Below, in pieces: positions 14,101-28,400 of a stretch of DNA of 64,000 nt (positions within the stretch are counted from its first letter, which is position 1; every line of letters starts with the position of its first letter). Position numbers and translations under genes: made by a program. A model generated the notes under the pieces. It had not been told where the DNA came from. It worked only from the letters and a program-made list of their open reading frames with translations, and searched no databases. The DNA lies in assembly GCA_023548195.1 (NCBI GenBank), contig JAJHZJ010000531.1, positions 8,357,900 through 8,421,899 of the forward strand, read 5' to 3'. This stretch comes from Bettongia penicillata ogilbyi. Lineage: Eukaryota; Chordata; Mammalia; Diprotodontia; Potoroidae.

Positions 14101-17100
14101 AAATATGCTGGAAAATATATATATGAAAATACCCTCTTGGATTATTTTTCTCTAGGTCAGAAAAACTTCAAAGAAAAGGTTATAAATAAAACACTGATTC
14201 TGATTATATTGTTAAAGTACTGTTCAGTTGGATATTCTGAAATTTAACTTAAAATAATTTGAGGTAAATAAGCAGAAATTAAGCTGTATATATGATCATT
14301 ACAAGAAACCTGACAACTATAATTAAAATTAGGACAATGATGAAGTACAGAATTTACCATCTCACTCAAAGTCTAAGGGAAAAAAATATTAAGATACTAT
14401 AAAACTAAGGTAAAAAAGATTAACACTTAATTAGCTTTAAGTTTGGATAGAGAATGGAATATTCTATTTATATAGAATATATATGTATATTCTACAGAAA
14501 AAAAATATTAATGCTGGGATTCCTATACAACAAAGAAAATAACAAGATTCAAAGGAAAGTGAAATTTAACTGAAAAATTTAACACTGAATGTTAATGGAT
14601 TAAACTACCCTTTTCAAAGACTTATTTTTATAACATCTTTCATCCTCCCCTAAAAATTAGTATGTACCCAAATAAAAAAGCAATTTAGCATTCAAGAATC
14701 TCTACCATTATAGAAGGATAATTAGAAATTTACTCTTTTACAGAAAGTAATGAGGTATACTTATTTGAATTATTTTTTAAAAATCAGTTTTACTAATAAC
14801 ACCAAAAAAAAAAATCTACCAAAATTTTCCATGCAGCCAGTAATCAATGTGAAACATAATTTTTATCAAAAAAAAAAAAATCCTTTTTTGGGTATAGGAA
14901 ATCATTAAGAATCTCTAAGCTAAAGTCTTTCAGCATGATGACAGTCACAAAGCTAAGAATCCACTATGCTTATTTTTATAAATTTGAAGAAAACATTTAA
15001 ATGAATAAAGCAAAATAAAATTTTCTATCTTCTCAGATGTCTCTCTCACAAGTCCTTCAAAATTATGAGACTAGACAATTGCCATGATTACAGAAATGAC
15101 TTTGTTCAACAATCCACTGAATGTTGACATGTTTTGCTTTATTTTTAAACAAAGAGATCAAGAGCCAAGGCATTCCCCAATGTCCCCAGAATTTAAAAAA
15201 AAAAAAAAAGTATCAAGCAAAAAGTTTTCTTAGTGGTAGCTGGGTTCTCCAAATTAACAAATGACATCACACTAACTGCATCAAATCAAGTCAACAACTA
15301 TTCGTTAAGTAAGGCACTCTGCTAAGCACTGGGGATAAAATTCAAGAAAAAAAATAAAAGATATTCCCCAGCTAAGGCTCGTCAATGGAATCCATGGGGA
15401 TTTTTAACAGACTGAATTAATTCCCCCTGAAAAAAAAACAAAGACAGGAAGGAAGGTTTAGCTGAATGGCTAAGTCAACCAAGTTGGTACATGTTGAACA
15501 AATTATAAAGATAAAGCAGACACAGTTCTGCACAAAAGAAATAGGATACCTGGGCTGCACTTGAGAAACTGCAGAGTGCTTTCTATAATTCCAAATGGCT
15601 AACTACAGAAAAAGCCCATCTCTAATCCAACATTCTACTGCTGGTGATACACAGCTGCAGATTACATAAATTCACAGTGGCTGGTGAACTAAAATTACCA
15701 ATCCCAAGGGCAATATTAGTATGCATGGTAGACTAAGCAGGTTGCCACCAAGACCACAGTGCCTCCCCACTTCACTACGATATATGAAATCAGTAGCAGC
15801 ATGCGGAATATACAATATTTATGGATACGAATTACAAAGACCAAGAAGAAAGGAGTTGTTATTTATATCTGTAGAACAAAGATTCACACTGAACATCACA
15901 GATCTTTTAAACTATCATTCTCCAAAGGTGATGTCAATTGGCTGAATTACTGGAATAATCCACAAAAGACTATTTAAACTAAAAATGTGCCTAAACTAGA
16001 ATATTAGCTGGAGTTGGAAGGGGGTCCTAAGGAGCAGGGACATGTGAAGAAAGTCATCTCCTAGGTCCCAGACAAAATCAGAAAGCAGCCAGGCAGCTTT
16101 TGCCTCCCATATCCCTTTCCGTAATCCCCTTCAACATCCTGGGCTCCCCCAGGCATTTATTGTGCCTTAAAGTCCACACTGGAGCATCCCACCTCCAAGT
16201 GCCCTCCCCAGAAAAATATTCACAATTACTTTCATCACTTCCTCCAGTCTCCCAGCCTCCATCCTTCTAAATCACCATCCCCTGGGTGGTACAGATCTTG
16301 CAAGGCTAGAAGAGAGGAAGGTGTCAAATTCACACTAATTCACAAAGCTCTTAACCTCAGAGGCTTTTTAGTTTTAAAGTATTTTTTAAGTGAAATTCAT
16401 CTTGGCCAGCCTCTAGCGTTTTACTAGGCTTTACACATCCAGCAAACATAGCTGTATAAGACTCTAGACTCCTTACAAATTTTGTCCCCCACCTTTTTCC
16501 AAATCTCCTTAAAATGAACAATTTGCATGGTAAAGACTACAAGTACCTTCCCTTTATCTTGTAAAGTTCTAATCTCTCCCCAGAGACTTTTGCTAAAACT
16601 CCTTATCTGCATTTAAACAAACTTCAACTCCCATTTACCAATGCCTTTCCACCCAAGAAGTAATCCAAATACAGATCTCCTTAGCTGTTGATCTATCATT
16701 TCTCTTCTGGTGGGAAAAGACCCTAAAAATCTATCTCAAATATTAGTGGGACCTCTTCAAAATGAGTTATGCCTGAACACCAGACTGACCTCTCTTTCTC
16801 AGATATCAAACCCAGCATCAGAAAAGAAAATCATATATATAAACACTTTCCCATTGTAGGAAGTAAGAAAGTTCTGTTGTCCACATTCCTAGGTGATAGC
16901 GGTTGTGACCTAACATGAACAAATTAGAGGTCAGAAACTAATGGGCCTATCAGACAGGATCCCATGAAGTCATATGGCCAAGGGATAGTATCTCGGGAAA
17001 TCCAAAGTTCAGAATTCTATAAGGGTCCTGCCTCATCCTGACCGGGCTGCAGTCCTTCCAGTGGCCATGCTGGACGCTACCCATTCCTTCAGAGGACCGG

Positions 17101-19407
17101 TAGGCCTTCCCTTCTCTGAACTCCATTTTAAACAAATTTTTCTTGATACCTTTTTTGTGTTTCAAGTTCATCTCTAACACTATCAAGTGCAAATCTCTGC
17201 ACTCTGCAAGGGAAAAGTATCCAAGTATAGTTCAAACCTTTCCATTTTACGAATGAGGATACAAAAACTTCAGATGTTTGTTTCTGTTCTAATAAAATAG
17301 CGTGAGATTTTACTTATGAGTAGTAAAGAGTGAAGTGATGAAAGTACATTATTTATATTGCTGTAATATAAATAATAAATTTTAAAAGTACAAATTAGAA
17401 ATAAATGTATGGACAAAGGACAGGAAGAGTTTTTTTAAAAGAAGAAATGTAAGCTACAGACACTTCAAATCACTAACAGTAACAGAAACACAAATTAAGA
17501 AAACTTTAAGGTTCCACCTCATACCCATCAAAAGAGGAAAAGAAAACAAATGAGGAAAACAAAAACTGTTGCTTCAGTTGTAGGGAGGGTAAAGTACACT
17601 ACTGCACTGCCGGAGATGCAAACTGGTTCCAACTAATTCAAAAAAAATTTTGGAACTATAAATATGAATACCTAGGTAGTATATACTCCAAAGAAGTCTC
17701 AGAGAAAGAAAGGACCTACCTGTGCCATCCCTGAAAACACACAAGTGCAATTTTTGTCCTAATAAAGAATTGGAAACAGGGAAGTACCCATTAAATTGGG
17801 GAATAATAGCTGGACCATGATATAGAAATATTATCATAGTGAAAGAAACAACAAATGACAAGAGTCAGAGAAGTACAAACTAATACAGAATGGCACAAAA
17901 ATCAGAGGAATAATTTATATATGACTGTAGTAATGTCAAGGAAAATAAATTTGAAAGATTTAAAAATCAAAACTAGTCAATTTAAAGACAAAACTATCAG
18001 CAGGGAGTGCTGCTATTAGACTAGAAGTGCTAAATGATACGTGTATTTTCTGACAGGGACAATCAACTACACAATAAAATTCACTTGGAGGAACAAAAGT
18101 TCTAGCGTCTCCAGCTAGTTTTCTTAGGAAAAATAATTTGTAATTATGAAAGAAAAGTCACTGAACTGTTCATTACTACCCAAAGTATGAATCTCCCCTA
18201 CAACTTCACCATAAATGACTATCCAACCTCTGACAATAATGAAAAAGTAGGAATGAAGAAGGAATAAAATTTCCCATTCTCAAACTACATTATAGAGAAG
18301 TAATAATATGTCGAACTACCACTACCACCTTGAACACTATCTCCCTTTGGAGCCTGATGAGGAAAGTCCAGAATCCTAAAAAAAAAACCCAAGAGTATTG
18401 GAAATAGCAACACTTTGTAGCCCAGTGCCCTCAGACATCATCCTAAGAAATAAACCCACAGCCTGGGCTAATAAAGACCCCCAAAAGAAAGTTCATGCTA
18501 GCACTATCAAATGGTTTAACAAGGTGATATGATTTTATCCATGGAAATAACATTAAAGCATCAACTCACTTCATCCTAAGGACCATGGGACTTATCCATC
18601 TGTCTTACAGATTCCCTATGAGTTGTTTCTTCTATTAGAATTGAAAACAGGGATGGTCTCATTTTTATAACCAGAGTACTTAACAAAGTGCTTTGCAAAT
18701 AAGCGTTTAATAAATGCTATTCATTCTTTCTTCAACAAGTACTAAGAAAAATGGAAAGTAGTTTGATACTTGGTATACAATATTCCACAATAAACCCCAA
18801 ACTGGAACCTAAACATAAAAGGTAATGTCAGAAGGAGATACCTTTATAACAATGGCTATGGGGGAATTTTTTAGGCAAATAAGGAATAAAAATTATCATA
18901 TAAGACTAATTAGGAAAACAACTTGCAATTATGAAAGAAAAGTCACTGAACTGTTCATATGTATCCAAAGCATGAATCTCCTCTACAACTTCCCCATAAA
19001 TGACTGTCCAACCTCTGACAAGGACAAGTGTATATTCTGGACAGCTGATATTACTAAGAAATTGTCTTTCTATAGGGAAATGGATTCTGAGTTACAAGTT
19101 ATCAACTCACAAATACATTTTAAAAACACAATCCTCCCTCTATATAGAAGTAGAATTCTGATAACCAGTCTATTATTGGAAAGCAAACTACTTTGAGTTG
19201 TTCATAAAATAAGATGTTCACTAAAACTCAGAATAAGCAATACAATTTTTTTAATAAGCTGCCATACAACAATGATGTTTTGCCCTTAGAAGGGATTTAA
19301 TTTAATAAATGTCGTTGAATTCAATGTACCAATACAGTCAGGACCTAAAATATTTATTGTAGCAGGTGCTAAGGTTCCTGTACTCAAGAAATCTATTCAG
19401 TGAATTA

Positions 19408-19442
<35 letters not shown>

Positions 19443-22400
19443 CACAAAAGGAAATAATTAAACAATAATACAAAAAAAGATTATTTAGTGCCAAAATGTA
19501 CAGTAACTACATTACAATAAAAGGAAATACTTTTAATAAAGTCCTAGGCAAAGAACTCTGAAATCACAATTGCAGGTATTTCAGAATATGACACATGCAA
19601 TCAAAATGTTTAAAAAAGCCCCCAATTTTTCTTTGACCTTTTCTTTTCTATCTAAATCAGCTACACAGCATAACCTCAATCCACTAGACTCTTCCCAGTC
19701 CCAAGCAATCCTGGATATTAGTTTACATCAAGACGCAATTCTCCAGCACCTAACAGAAAAATCAAATGTTCAATCACGTTAGAATTATAAGCATGCCAGA
19801 ACATTGCTCATAAAGACTACAACACTTCACTTCTGTGAAGAGGAAAAGTGTAGAAACACCTTCCGAGTATTTGGATTTTCAGTCTAGATAGCTCAAATGT
19901 ATTAAAATGGAGATAGAAAGTTGTATTTTAGCAACCACAATCATAGTTTAAAATGAATGAAAAACTCATGTAATTGTCCCAATTCTCCCCCATACTCAAT
20001 TTTTTCATTCATTCCTATTGTCACTTATACAAACTTAAAAAGGTCTTTCTTTCCTCTTAACTAGTAAAATATATTACTTTTTCCTTTACTACCTTATTAA
20101 AGATAGTAATTGGTATATTGCAAGAGAATATTAAGAATCACACTTGGAGCCCCAATAGAGAATACATCCAAAGATTAGCTACATTTTAGCAATTTATTTC
20201 CTTGAAGAAATCACACATGGCTCTCTTTGCTATCAAGATAAAAATAGTCATAAAAACCCATATTACCACTAAGTGCCACCTCATTTTATCCTCTCTAAGG
20301 TCATGTTTCTGGACACATGTCCACCCAGCAGAACATTTGGATGTTTGCTAGCCAGCTTCTTGTTCCCAGAAACTTAGCATTGACCTATTCATAAATGTGC
20401 TCAGCAGCTCTGGGATACCCCACAACTGTCCCTTCTTATTCATAACTGACATATCACTTACAAATTTACAAAGTGCTTTATAAACATTACCTCATCTAAA
20501 CTTCACACTAAGTCCATGGAAAAGACATATCACTTTTTAGAGAAAACAGATGTGAAGTTCAGAGAGATAATGTAACTTGACAATGATCACTAGCTAGTAA
20601 ATGTCAGATGAAATTTGAACCCAGGTTCAAGGGATCCCAGAATTAGCAAAGGAAGGAATCTGAGAGCCCATTTAATTCAATTCTTTCATTATAGAGACGA
20701 GGCAATTGGCTTGTGTACTATGGTCTAGGTCCAGCACTCATCCACTACAATAGCCCATTACAGTTTATCAAATGCTCAGCATCTTTTATCTCACTTAAGC
20801 TTCATAACAGCCTTGCAAAGTATGTTCTTCTTGACCCTAAACCTAAATTTGTCTCTTTGAAATTTGGACCCATTATTTCTCCAGATTCTGACTGGTCAAA
20901 GTGAACAAATCTAATTTCTGGCCCTCCTGAAGACATACTTGAAGGCAGATATCATATTGTTCCCCTATCTTCTCTTCTCTTCCAACTTGATTGTTCTGGA
21001 TTCTGTCATCCATTGAGATTTCACCCAACTTTGTGCTGCCTGCAAATCTGATGAGCACACACACCTTCAAAGCCTCTATCCAAGTCACTGATGACAACAT
21101 TAAATAGCATGGGCCCAACTCTACATCCCTGCAGTACTTTCACTGTAGGCCTCCTATTTCTGAAACCTACCCAAAATCTGAATCCAGCTGATTGCAATAT
21201 TGTCTACACCACTTCTCTTCTATTACTTAGCACGAGATACTTCATCAAAAAGTTTTGCTGAAATTTAGGTAAACAATAAACACATTCCCCTTGATCCTCT
21301 GTTATTCCTCTGATCCCTTGGAAATCTACTGTCCCAAAACTTATAATGTGTACCAGACTACACCCAGATTTTCACTCCTTTATCTCAAATTCTAGGATGG
21401 AGTGATGACTTCACCCTAAAGTTCCCATGTTATCTACCCAACAACCAACTCTTCCCCTCTCTACTAATGAAAATCAGATCTAAAGTAGTATTTCCCCTTT
21501 TTTATTTCCTCTACTTTTTTAAGGGTGAAATTATCACTAAGTCACGTCAAATTATTTTCATCTGTAAAATTAAGGTAACAGTATCTACTTCACAGAAATG
21601 TTGCTAGGATCAAGTGAGAAAACTTAAGTAAAATGCTTTGCAAGCCATTGTTATATAAAAGCTAGTTATCATCAAGCTAATCAGTGGATAACTTTTGGCA
21701 GAAGGTGAGTTCCAACAGATGTCTGAATTAAGTTCCTCTTCTGTACCAGGCTTGTAACCCATTTCCCAAACTCATCTATTTGTTTTCTGTCCAGGTGGTT
21801 TGTAGTATACTTCAGTGGCATAATTATTTATTTCTCCCTCCTTTGATCCTCACCCAAACAGTCTCCATCATATTTTCCCCCAGATTTTCTAACCCTTCTC
21901 CTTTTATCTATCTTCTTTCTTTTGAAAAGGGTCAAAGATATGGACCCATTGTGTACATCATCTCTTCAAGTCACACTGATAACTAAGAGGTGAAATTTGC
22001 CCCTTGCATTAGGACCTCTAATTCCTCGTTTGCTGACTAAATTTTGAGCATCTATAGAAACACATTTGAAGTCAAGGGTTTTGCTAATGGCTTTTTCCTG
22101 GAATTCTATCCCCTGAGAATTTCCAGGTATCTCAGCTATTATTTTTCTCCTTCATGGCTACTCTTCAGAGCAGAGGTTTTTAATCTTTTTGTGTGTAATA
22201 TACCCCTTTAACACTTTAGTTAATAAACCTATGTATATGAGATATATAAAATAAATACATATTTTTAAATATGTAAAATATAATACACAGTATTACAGAG
22301 GAAATCAATTATATTGAAATAGTTATCAAAATGTTTCTTAAATGACATAGTAACATGCTTCTTTATTAACACACTACATAAAACAATTCATTCAAAATAC

Positions 22401-25400
22401 GGACATGTTGAAGTTGAATTTTATTTTTTAAAGCCATATTAGTGTTCAGGAAGCCTAAAATCATAACTGAAGGAAGTGTAAAATTTTAGTTATAGGTTAG
22501 TGAAAAATAAAGATATAATTTTTTTCTCCCCTTTCAGGTTCACAGATCTCCTTGGTGGCTCATGGTAAAGAACCCCTGCTCTAGAGAATCTAATCTGGAA
22601 GATATATGTAAGCAGTCTTTTCTCTTCTCCATCCTTTTAAAAGTTCACCAGATTAGATTTGCATAACACCTGGCAAATACACACTTTCCATGATTTGTTA
22701 AGGGTATTCCATCTCTGACCAAGAAATGTCATCCCAAAATTGTAAACCATGGTCCAGAAATCAAACTTCCCATCTGAGTCAGAACTAATTTTTTCTTCTA
22801 CATCCCTTTCCTTCAATGGGCAACTGTAAACACAGCATTGATCAATTTCTTGTCTGAAACTTCATAACAAGCAATGAAATGGTAGTTATCTCGATTTCTG
22901 TTATGTCTTGGATACATGATTGGCAAAAAAATGCCAACAGACCTCTCTCAGACTTTTATAAGCTACACAAATAACTACCTCAGTGCTCAGCAAAAGAATC
23001 ACCAATTTTCCCCAATTGATAAATGGTCAAAGGATATGAACAGGCAGTTTTCAGAGGAAGAAATTAAAGCTGCCTATAGTCATATGAACAAATGCTCTAA
23101 ATCACTACTGAATAGAGATGTAAATCAAAACAACTCTGTGATACCATAGCACACCTATCAGATTGGCGAACATGACAAAATAGGAAGATGATAAATATTG
23201 GAGAAGATGTGGGAGAGTTGGAACACTAATTTATTGTTGGTGGAGCTGTGGGGAGGGGGGAAGGGGAGAAGGAGGAGGAAAAAAATCTAAGATATATGGA
23301 AGTGACTATAGAACAATGAAAAATAATAAAAAATTTACTATTATTCTTATGTTCTTCCTATGACCTTTATTTGATGATCTTTCATTTGTTATTATGATCC
23401 CCATTTTACAGATTAAAAAACTGAGGCACAGGAAGGCTTAAATAACTTTTCTATAATCATATAGCCACAAATGGCAGAAACAGGAATTCAATTGCATGCT
23501 GTCTTGACTCCTAATCCACCACTTACTAAATACAATATAGCTTCTACAGTACAAAACACCTAGAAAGAGCCCTATATAAAAAGAAGGCCCTCAATAAATA
23601 TTTCTTGGCCACTGAATAAATTATCTATTGCTACAAATCAACAAGTTTTATAAAGCATCTGTTACATGTACGCACTGTGTTAAGCAACAAAAATGAAACA
23701 GTGCCTGCTCTTAAGCAACTTACGTTCTTATGAGGAGATGTGTACATATACTGACATTTGGAACACTGACAAAAGGAATACAAAATAATTTTGGGAAGGA
23801 GGAACTACACAAGGGAACTCCAAGAAAGCCACATGTATTAAGTGGTATGTGAAATGAGTCTTCACGGAAACCAGGGATTCAAGAAGTAAAGGCGAAAAGG
23901 CAGGCAAGGGAGATGAATTGTAATGTTATACCAAGAAGATTTAATGGAAGAGAACGATGTGTTTTTAAAAAACAGAAAGGTAAGAAGGAATCAGATTGTG
24001 AAGAGCTTAAAATGACAGAGTGGATTATATTTGAGGCACTAACTGTGCTACTCTACTCATTCTTACTTTTCTCTAAGTATCAAGTTCAAAATACTCCTAA
24101 CATTCCACCCTTGCATTCTACATTACCACCCTTTCAAAAAACCTCCCTAAAATACATACTGTTTCTCACTGTGATAATATTATTGTACACAAACCACATT
24201 TCACACAAAGTTCCAGATTCCTGAACTCACTTTTAAATGTAAACTAAAAAGCATGCCTTCCTGACTTTTTATTCTAGCACTCACAAATGAGCATTACAAT
24301 CAAATGTTAAAAATGAATTTTCACTCAGTAAAAAATTTATTTTCTGTCCCTTATTTACCACCCTACAAAATTTATATACACTACCTAGTGTGCACAGCAG
24401 TAGGATGGACAATGGTGTCTATAAACAAAACAGAATTTCTAAAGTTAGTAACTAAATATAAACAACTGTTTTAAATAAGATTTCAAAAATTAACTACCCT
24501 TTGGTTGCTAAAAAACAGGATGGTGACAGAATTTCAAAGCCAGAATCAATTAAATACTTGTTAAATATAAATTTGCTCAACATGTATAATCTCTTCCCTC
24601 AGAATCAAATTAAAATAGATGCATTACAATTTTGGGTCTTCCTATAAACATAAAGTAACTAGTAATTACTAAATAAAAAAATCACTAGATCTCACATAGA
24701 AAGGGGACAAGAATGGGAAGAAGACACCAAAAGGTTCTGAATTTGAATAAATATTTTTTGGAAAGGAAGTATTTCTGAATTTATTGTAATTTGGAAGTTA
24801 TCTACAACTAATTTAGGCTTAAAGTACATAATCTTCCAATTAGAAAATGTCAAAGGCTTGATTATAAAAAGCAAAAGATTTCTAACTCTGCTGAATGTCA
24901 TAAACAGGATTATTAAAAATAAACATAATATAAAAGTAAGCATAATGAAACATAAACAAGATTATTAAAAATTCCACAAACACCAGGAATTCTGCATTTG
25001 TAGAGAAGATACATATTTTTAGAGTACAAAATAAGGGCAGTTGTGTTGTCAGCTTCAATCCGAAATGTAAACAATTAAACATTGACCCATACCATCCCAA
25101 CCTGTTCTTCTAGATATGAATTTCTTCCCTTTCTTTAACATATTTATGTTATAAAGAGAATTATGTTATTTATTGAATGAGAATTTTTATGAAGAGAATT
25201 ATATTTATGAAGAGAATTATGTTAATAATGATACATAACAGAGCAACAAAGATGAAGCATCTGCAACCTCAAGAAGGACCAATGAAATCTTAAACTATAG
25301 AAATAATGTACTTGCAAAAATATTTATAATTCTGAACATGAAACTGTCCATTCCCTTCTATTCATTATTCAGTTTAACCATACATACATACATTCTATTC

Positions 25401-28400
25401 ATTATTCAGTTTAACCATACAATAACTTACAATTATTTTTCCAATCCATTATTAATGCAGTGCTTATCAACTTGAAATTATACATTCTGGAGAACCTGCC
25501 TAGCTCAGTTTTACAAAATAAGAGGCCAACAGGGTTATATGCCAACTATTTGTATTTTCTACTTCTGAAACAAGAAAAATTCTGAGACTACTCTCTCTAT
25601 TTTTACATATCCAGAAGATGTCTTCTCTCCGGTGTAGGTGATAATTTTTATAGCAGGGTCAGTTTTTAGAGATTATCTGTTAGGACCTTACTTTACAGAG
25701 AAGAAAAACAGGCCCAAAGGGCATGAAAAAGAAAAATTAGAACCAAAAAGTTACACTGAGACCGAAAACTACACCTATCAATTTAGATCAAGTAAATAAT
25801 CTGTATGAAACAATTCAGTTAATCATATAAAGCTTCCATGATGATAATAGGATTTCTGATAATTAAATTTAAGTTTTCAGGCACTCCTTGTCACCATAAT
25901 AGTTTTTTTTTAATAAACTTTCTTTTTTAAATAAATCCCTTCCAACTCCAAGAGGATATAAGTGCTTTAGATTGACAACAGTTCCAACACACCATATATT
26001 ACAATAAGCTGAAAATGGATACAAGCCTAAACATAAAAATTCACATCATTAACAAAGTAATTCACTGAATTAAAGGACTTTCAGGCATTTTTGAGGGAAA
26101 GACCACAACTTCATAGAAAATCTGATTTTCAAATATAAAAATCAGGAGAATCATCAGGGTGACATGAAAGACTAATTATAAGGGATTTAAAAAGGTTAAA
26201 ACTTTTACTGTCTTATGTGGGAAAATATCTGTAACATGACCTAAAATGTTATCATTTTTAGGGCAGTTAGAAAGAGTATAAATAGACAAAGGCCTTAAGT
26301 CTGAGTTGATTATAATGGGATGATCCTAAAAAATAAAATTGGGTAGGAAGAGGTCAAATGAAGTAAATTATCTGATATGAAAGAGGCAAGAATGGAACAA
26401 TTATTACAGTGGAGGGGAAAGACGGGGTTAAGGGTAGACAGCTCCAAAACCTTATTCTCATCAGAGCAGAGTTAAAAAGATAATAATATAAACATTCGGT
26501 CGGGTATAAATGTCTTAACTTGCAAAGAAGTAGGAGGGCAAGGAGGTAGGATAAAGGATGGCCTCCTAAAGGGGTGTGCGGATTAGGGAGGCAATAGTCA
26601 GAAGTAAATTAGACTTCTGAGGAGGGATAGGGTAAAAAGAAAGAAAGAGAAGGATCAAAGAGGGGGTAGTGAAGGGGGGGAGATACGATGGAAGGAAATT
26701 CACCATTAGTAATCACAACTTTGAATGAAAATGGATGAACTCACCCATAAAATGGAAACAAATATTGATTAAAATCAGAACCCAATAAAATATTGTTTGC
26801 AAAAAAACTCAATTTTTAAAAATGATAGACACACATAGAGTAAAAATAAAGGGCTGGAGTAGAATTTATTATGTTTCAGTTGATGTAAATAAAGCAGAGG
26901 TAGCAATCATGATCTCAGGTAAAGTTAAAGCTAAAATATTTCATTTTAAAAGCAAGTAAACTACATTATATTAAAAGGTACTATAGATAATGAAGTAATC
27001 AGTAATAAACATATATGTACCAAATGCTATGGTATTCAAATTTACAAAGGAAAAGGTAAACGAATTATATGTGGAAAAAGACAGCAAAACTGTAATAGTG
27101 GGAGACTTCAATATTCCCGTCTCAGAATCAGATAAATCTAACCAAAAAATAAATAAGAAGTCATCGAGACAAATAGAAACTAAGATAAGCTAGATATAGA
27201 TATCAAGAGAGAAATGAATGGGAACAGAAAGGGATATATCATTTCTCAGTGGTAAATGGCACCTTTACAAAAACTTTATATAGGGCATAAAAACTTTATA
27301 GTCAAATGTATAAAAGCATAACTATTAAGTGTATTCTTTTCAGATCATAACATAATAAAAATTATATTTCATAAACATGATGAAAACAGATTAAAAATAA
27401 ATTGGAGACTAAATAGCCTAATCTTAAAAAATGAGTATGTCAAAGAACAAATCATAGAAATTTTAAGTTTTATTAAAGAGAATGATAATAAGACAGCATA
27501 CAAAAACTTATAGAATATAGGCAAAAGCAGTAATCAAAGGAAAATTTATATCTCTAAATGCTTATATCAATAAAACAAAGGTAGATCAATGAACTGGGCT
27601 TGTAATTAACAAGAAATAATAGAAAAAGAATAAAATAAAATAAAAATCCCCAATATCCTGAAATTTAGCAACTAGGATCCCTGAATCAGAAATTAAAAAT
27701 CCTGAAAATTAAAGGTGATTAATAAAGTTGAATGTAAAAAAACCAGAGTTAATAAATATAGAAGCCAGTTTTATTTAAAACACACATAAACAATAAAAAA
27801 TAAAATAGGCAAACAACTGGTTAATATGATCTAAAAAAGAGAAGAAAACCAAATCATTAGTATCAAAAATGAAAAAAGGTGAATATACTACCAATGAAGA
27901 TGAAATTAAAGCAAATACTGGAAGTTATTTTGCCCAATTATATGGCAAGAAGTTTAACAATTTAAGTAAAAGGAGAATACTTACAAAAACATAAAATGTC
28001 CCAAATTAACAGAAAATAGAATATCTAAATAAATCTATTTTAGGAAAAAGGTCATAAATGAGCTTCCTAAGGAAAAGAAAAAAGCATCAGGACTAGATGG
28101 ATTTGCAAGTGAATTCCACTGAACACTTAAATTTAGCTAATTCCAATATGCAATCAACTATTTGGAATAATAGGTAAAAAGAGTCCTACCAAACTCCTTT
28201 TATGAAACAAATATGGCATTGACACCTAAGCCAGGAAGAAGAAAGAGAAAGAAAGTTATAGACCAATTTCATTAATGAATATTGATACAAAATTCTTTTT
28301 AAAAAAAATAAGAGCAAAGAAAGTGCCTTTTTTGTAGCTTTGGACAACAGAAAAGTTCACAATCAAACAAAGGTATGCACAAATTTGCTTACATAAACCA

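Noticed and set aside
18825..19196. 123-codon [19 protein letters not shown]...
   Set aside because: It starts in L1-like sequence and crosses a repeated segment also found at 18.1 kb, so it is a repeat by-product and not a gene.
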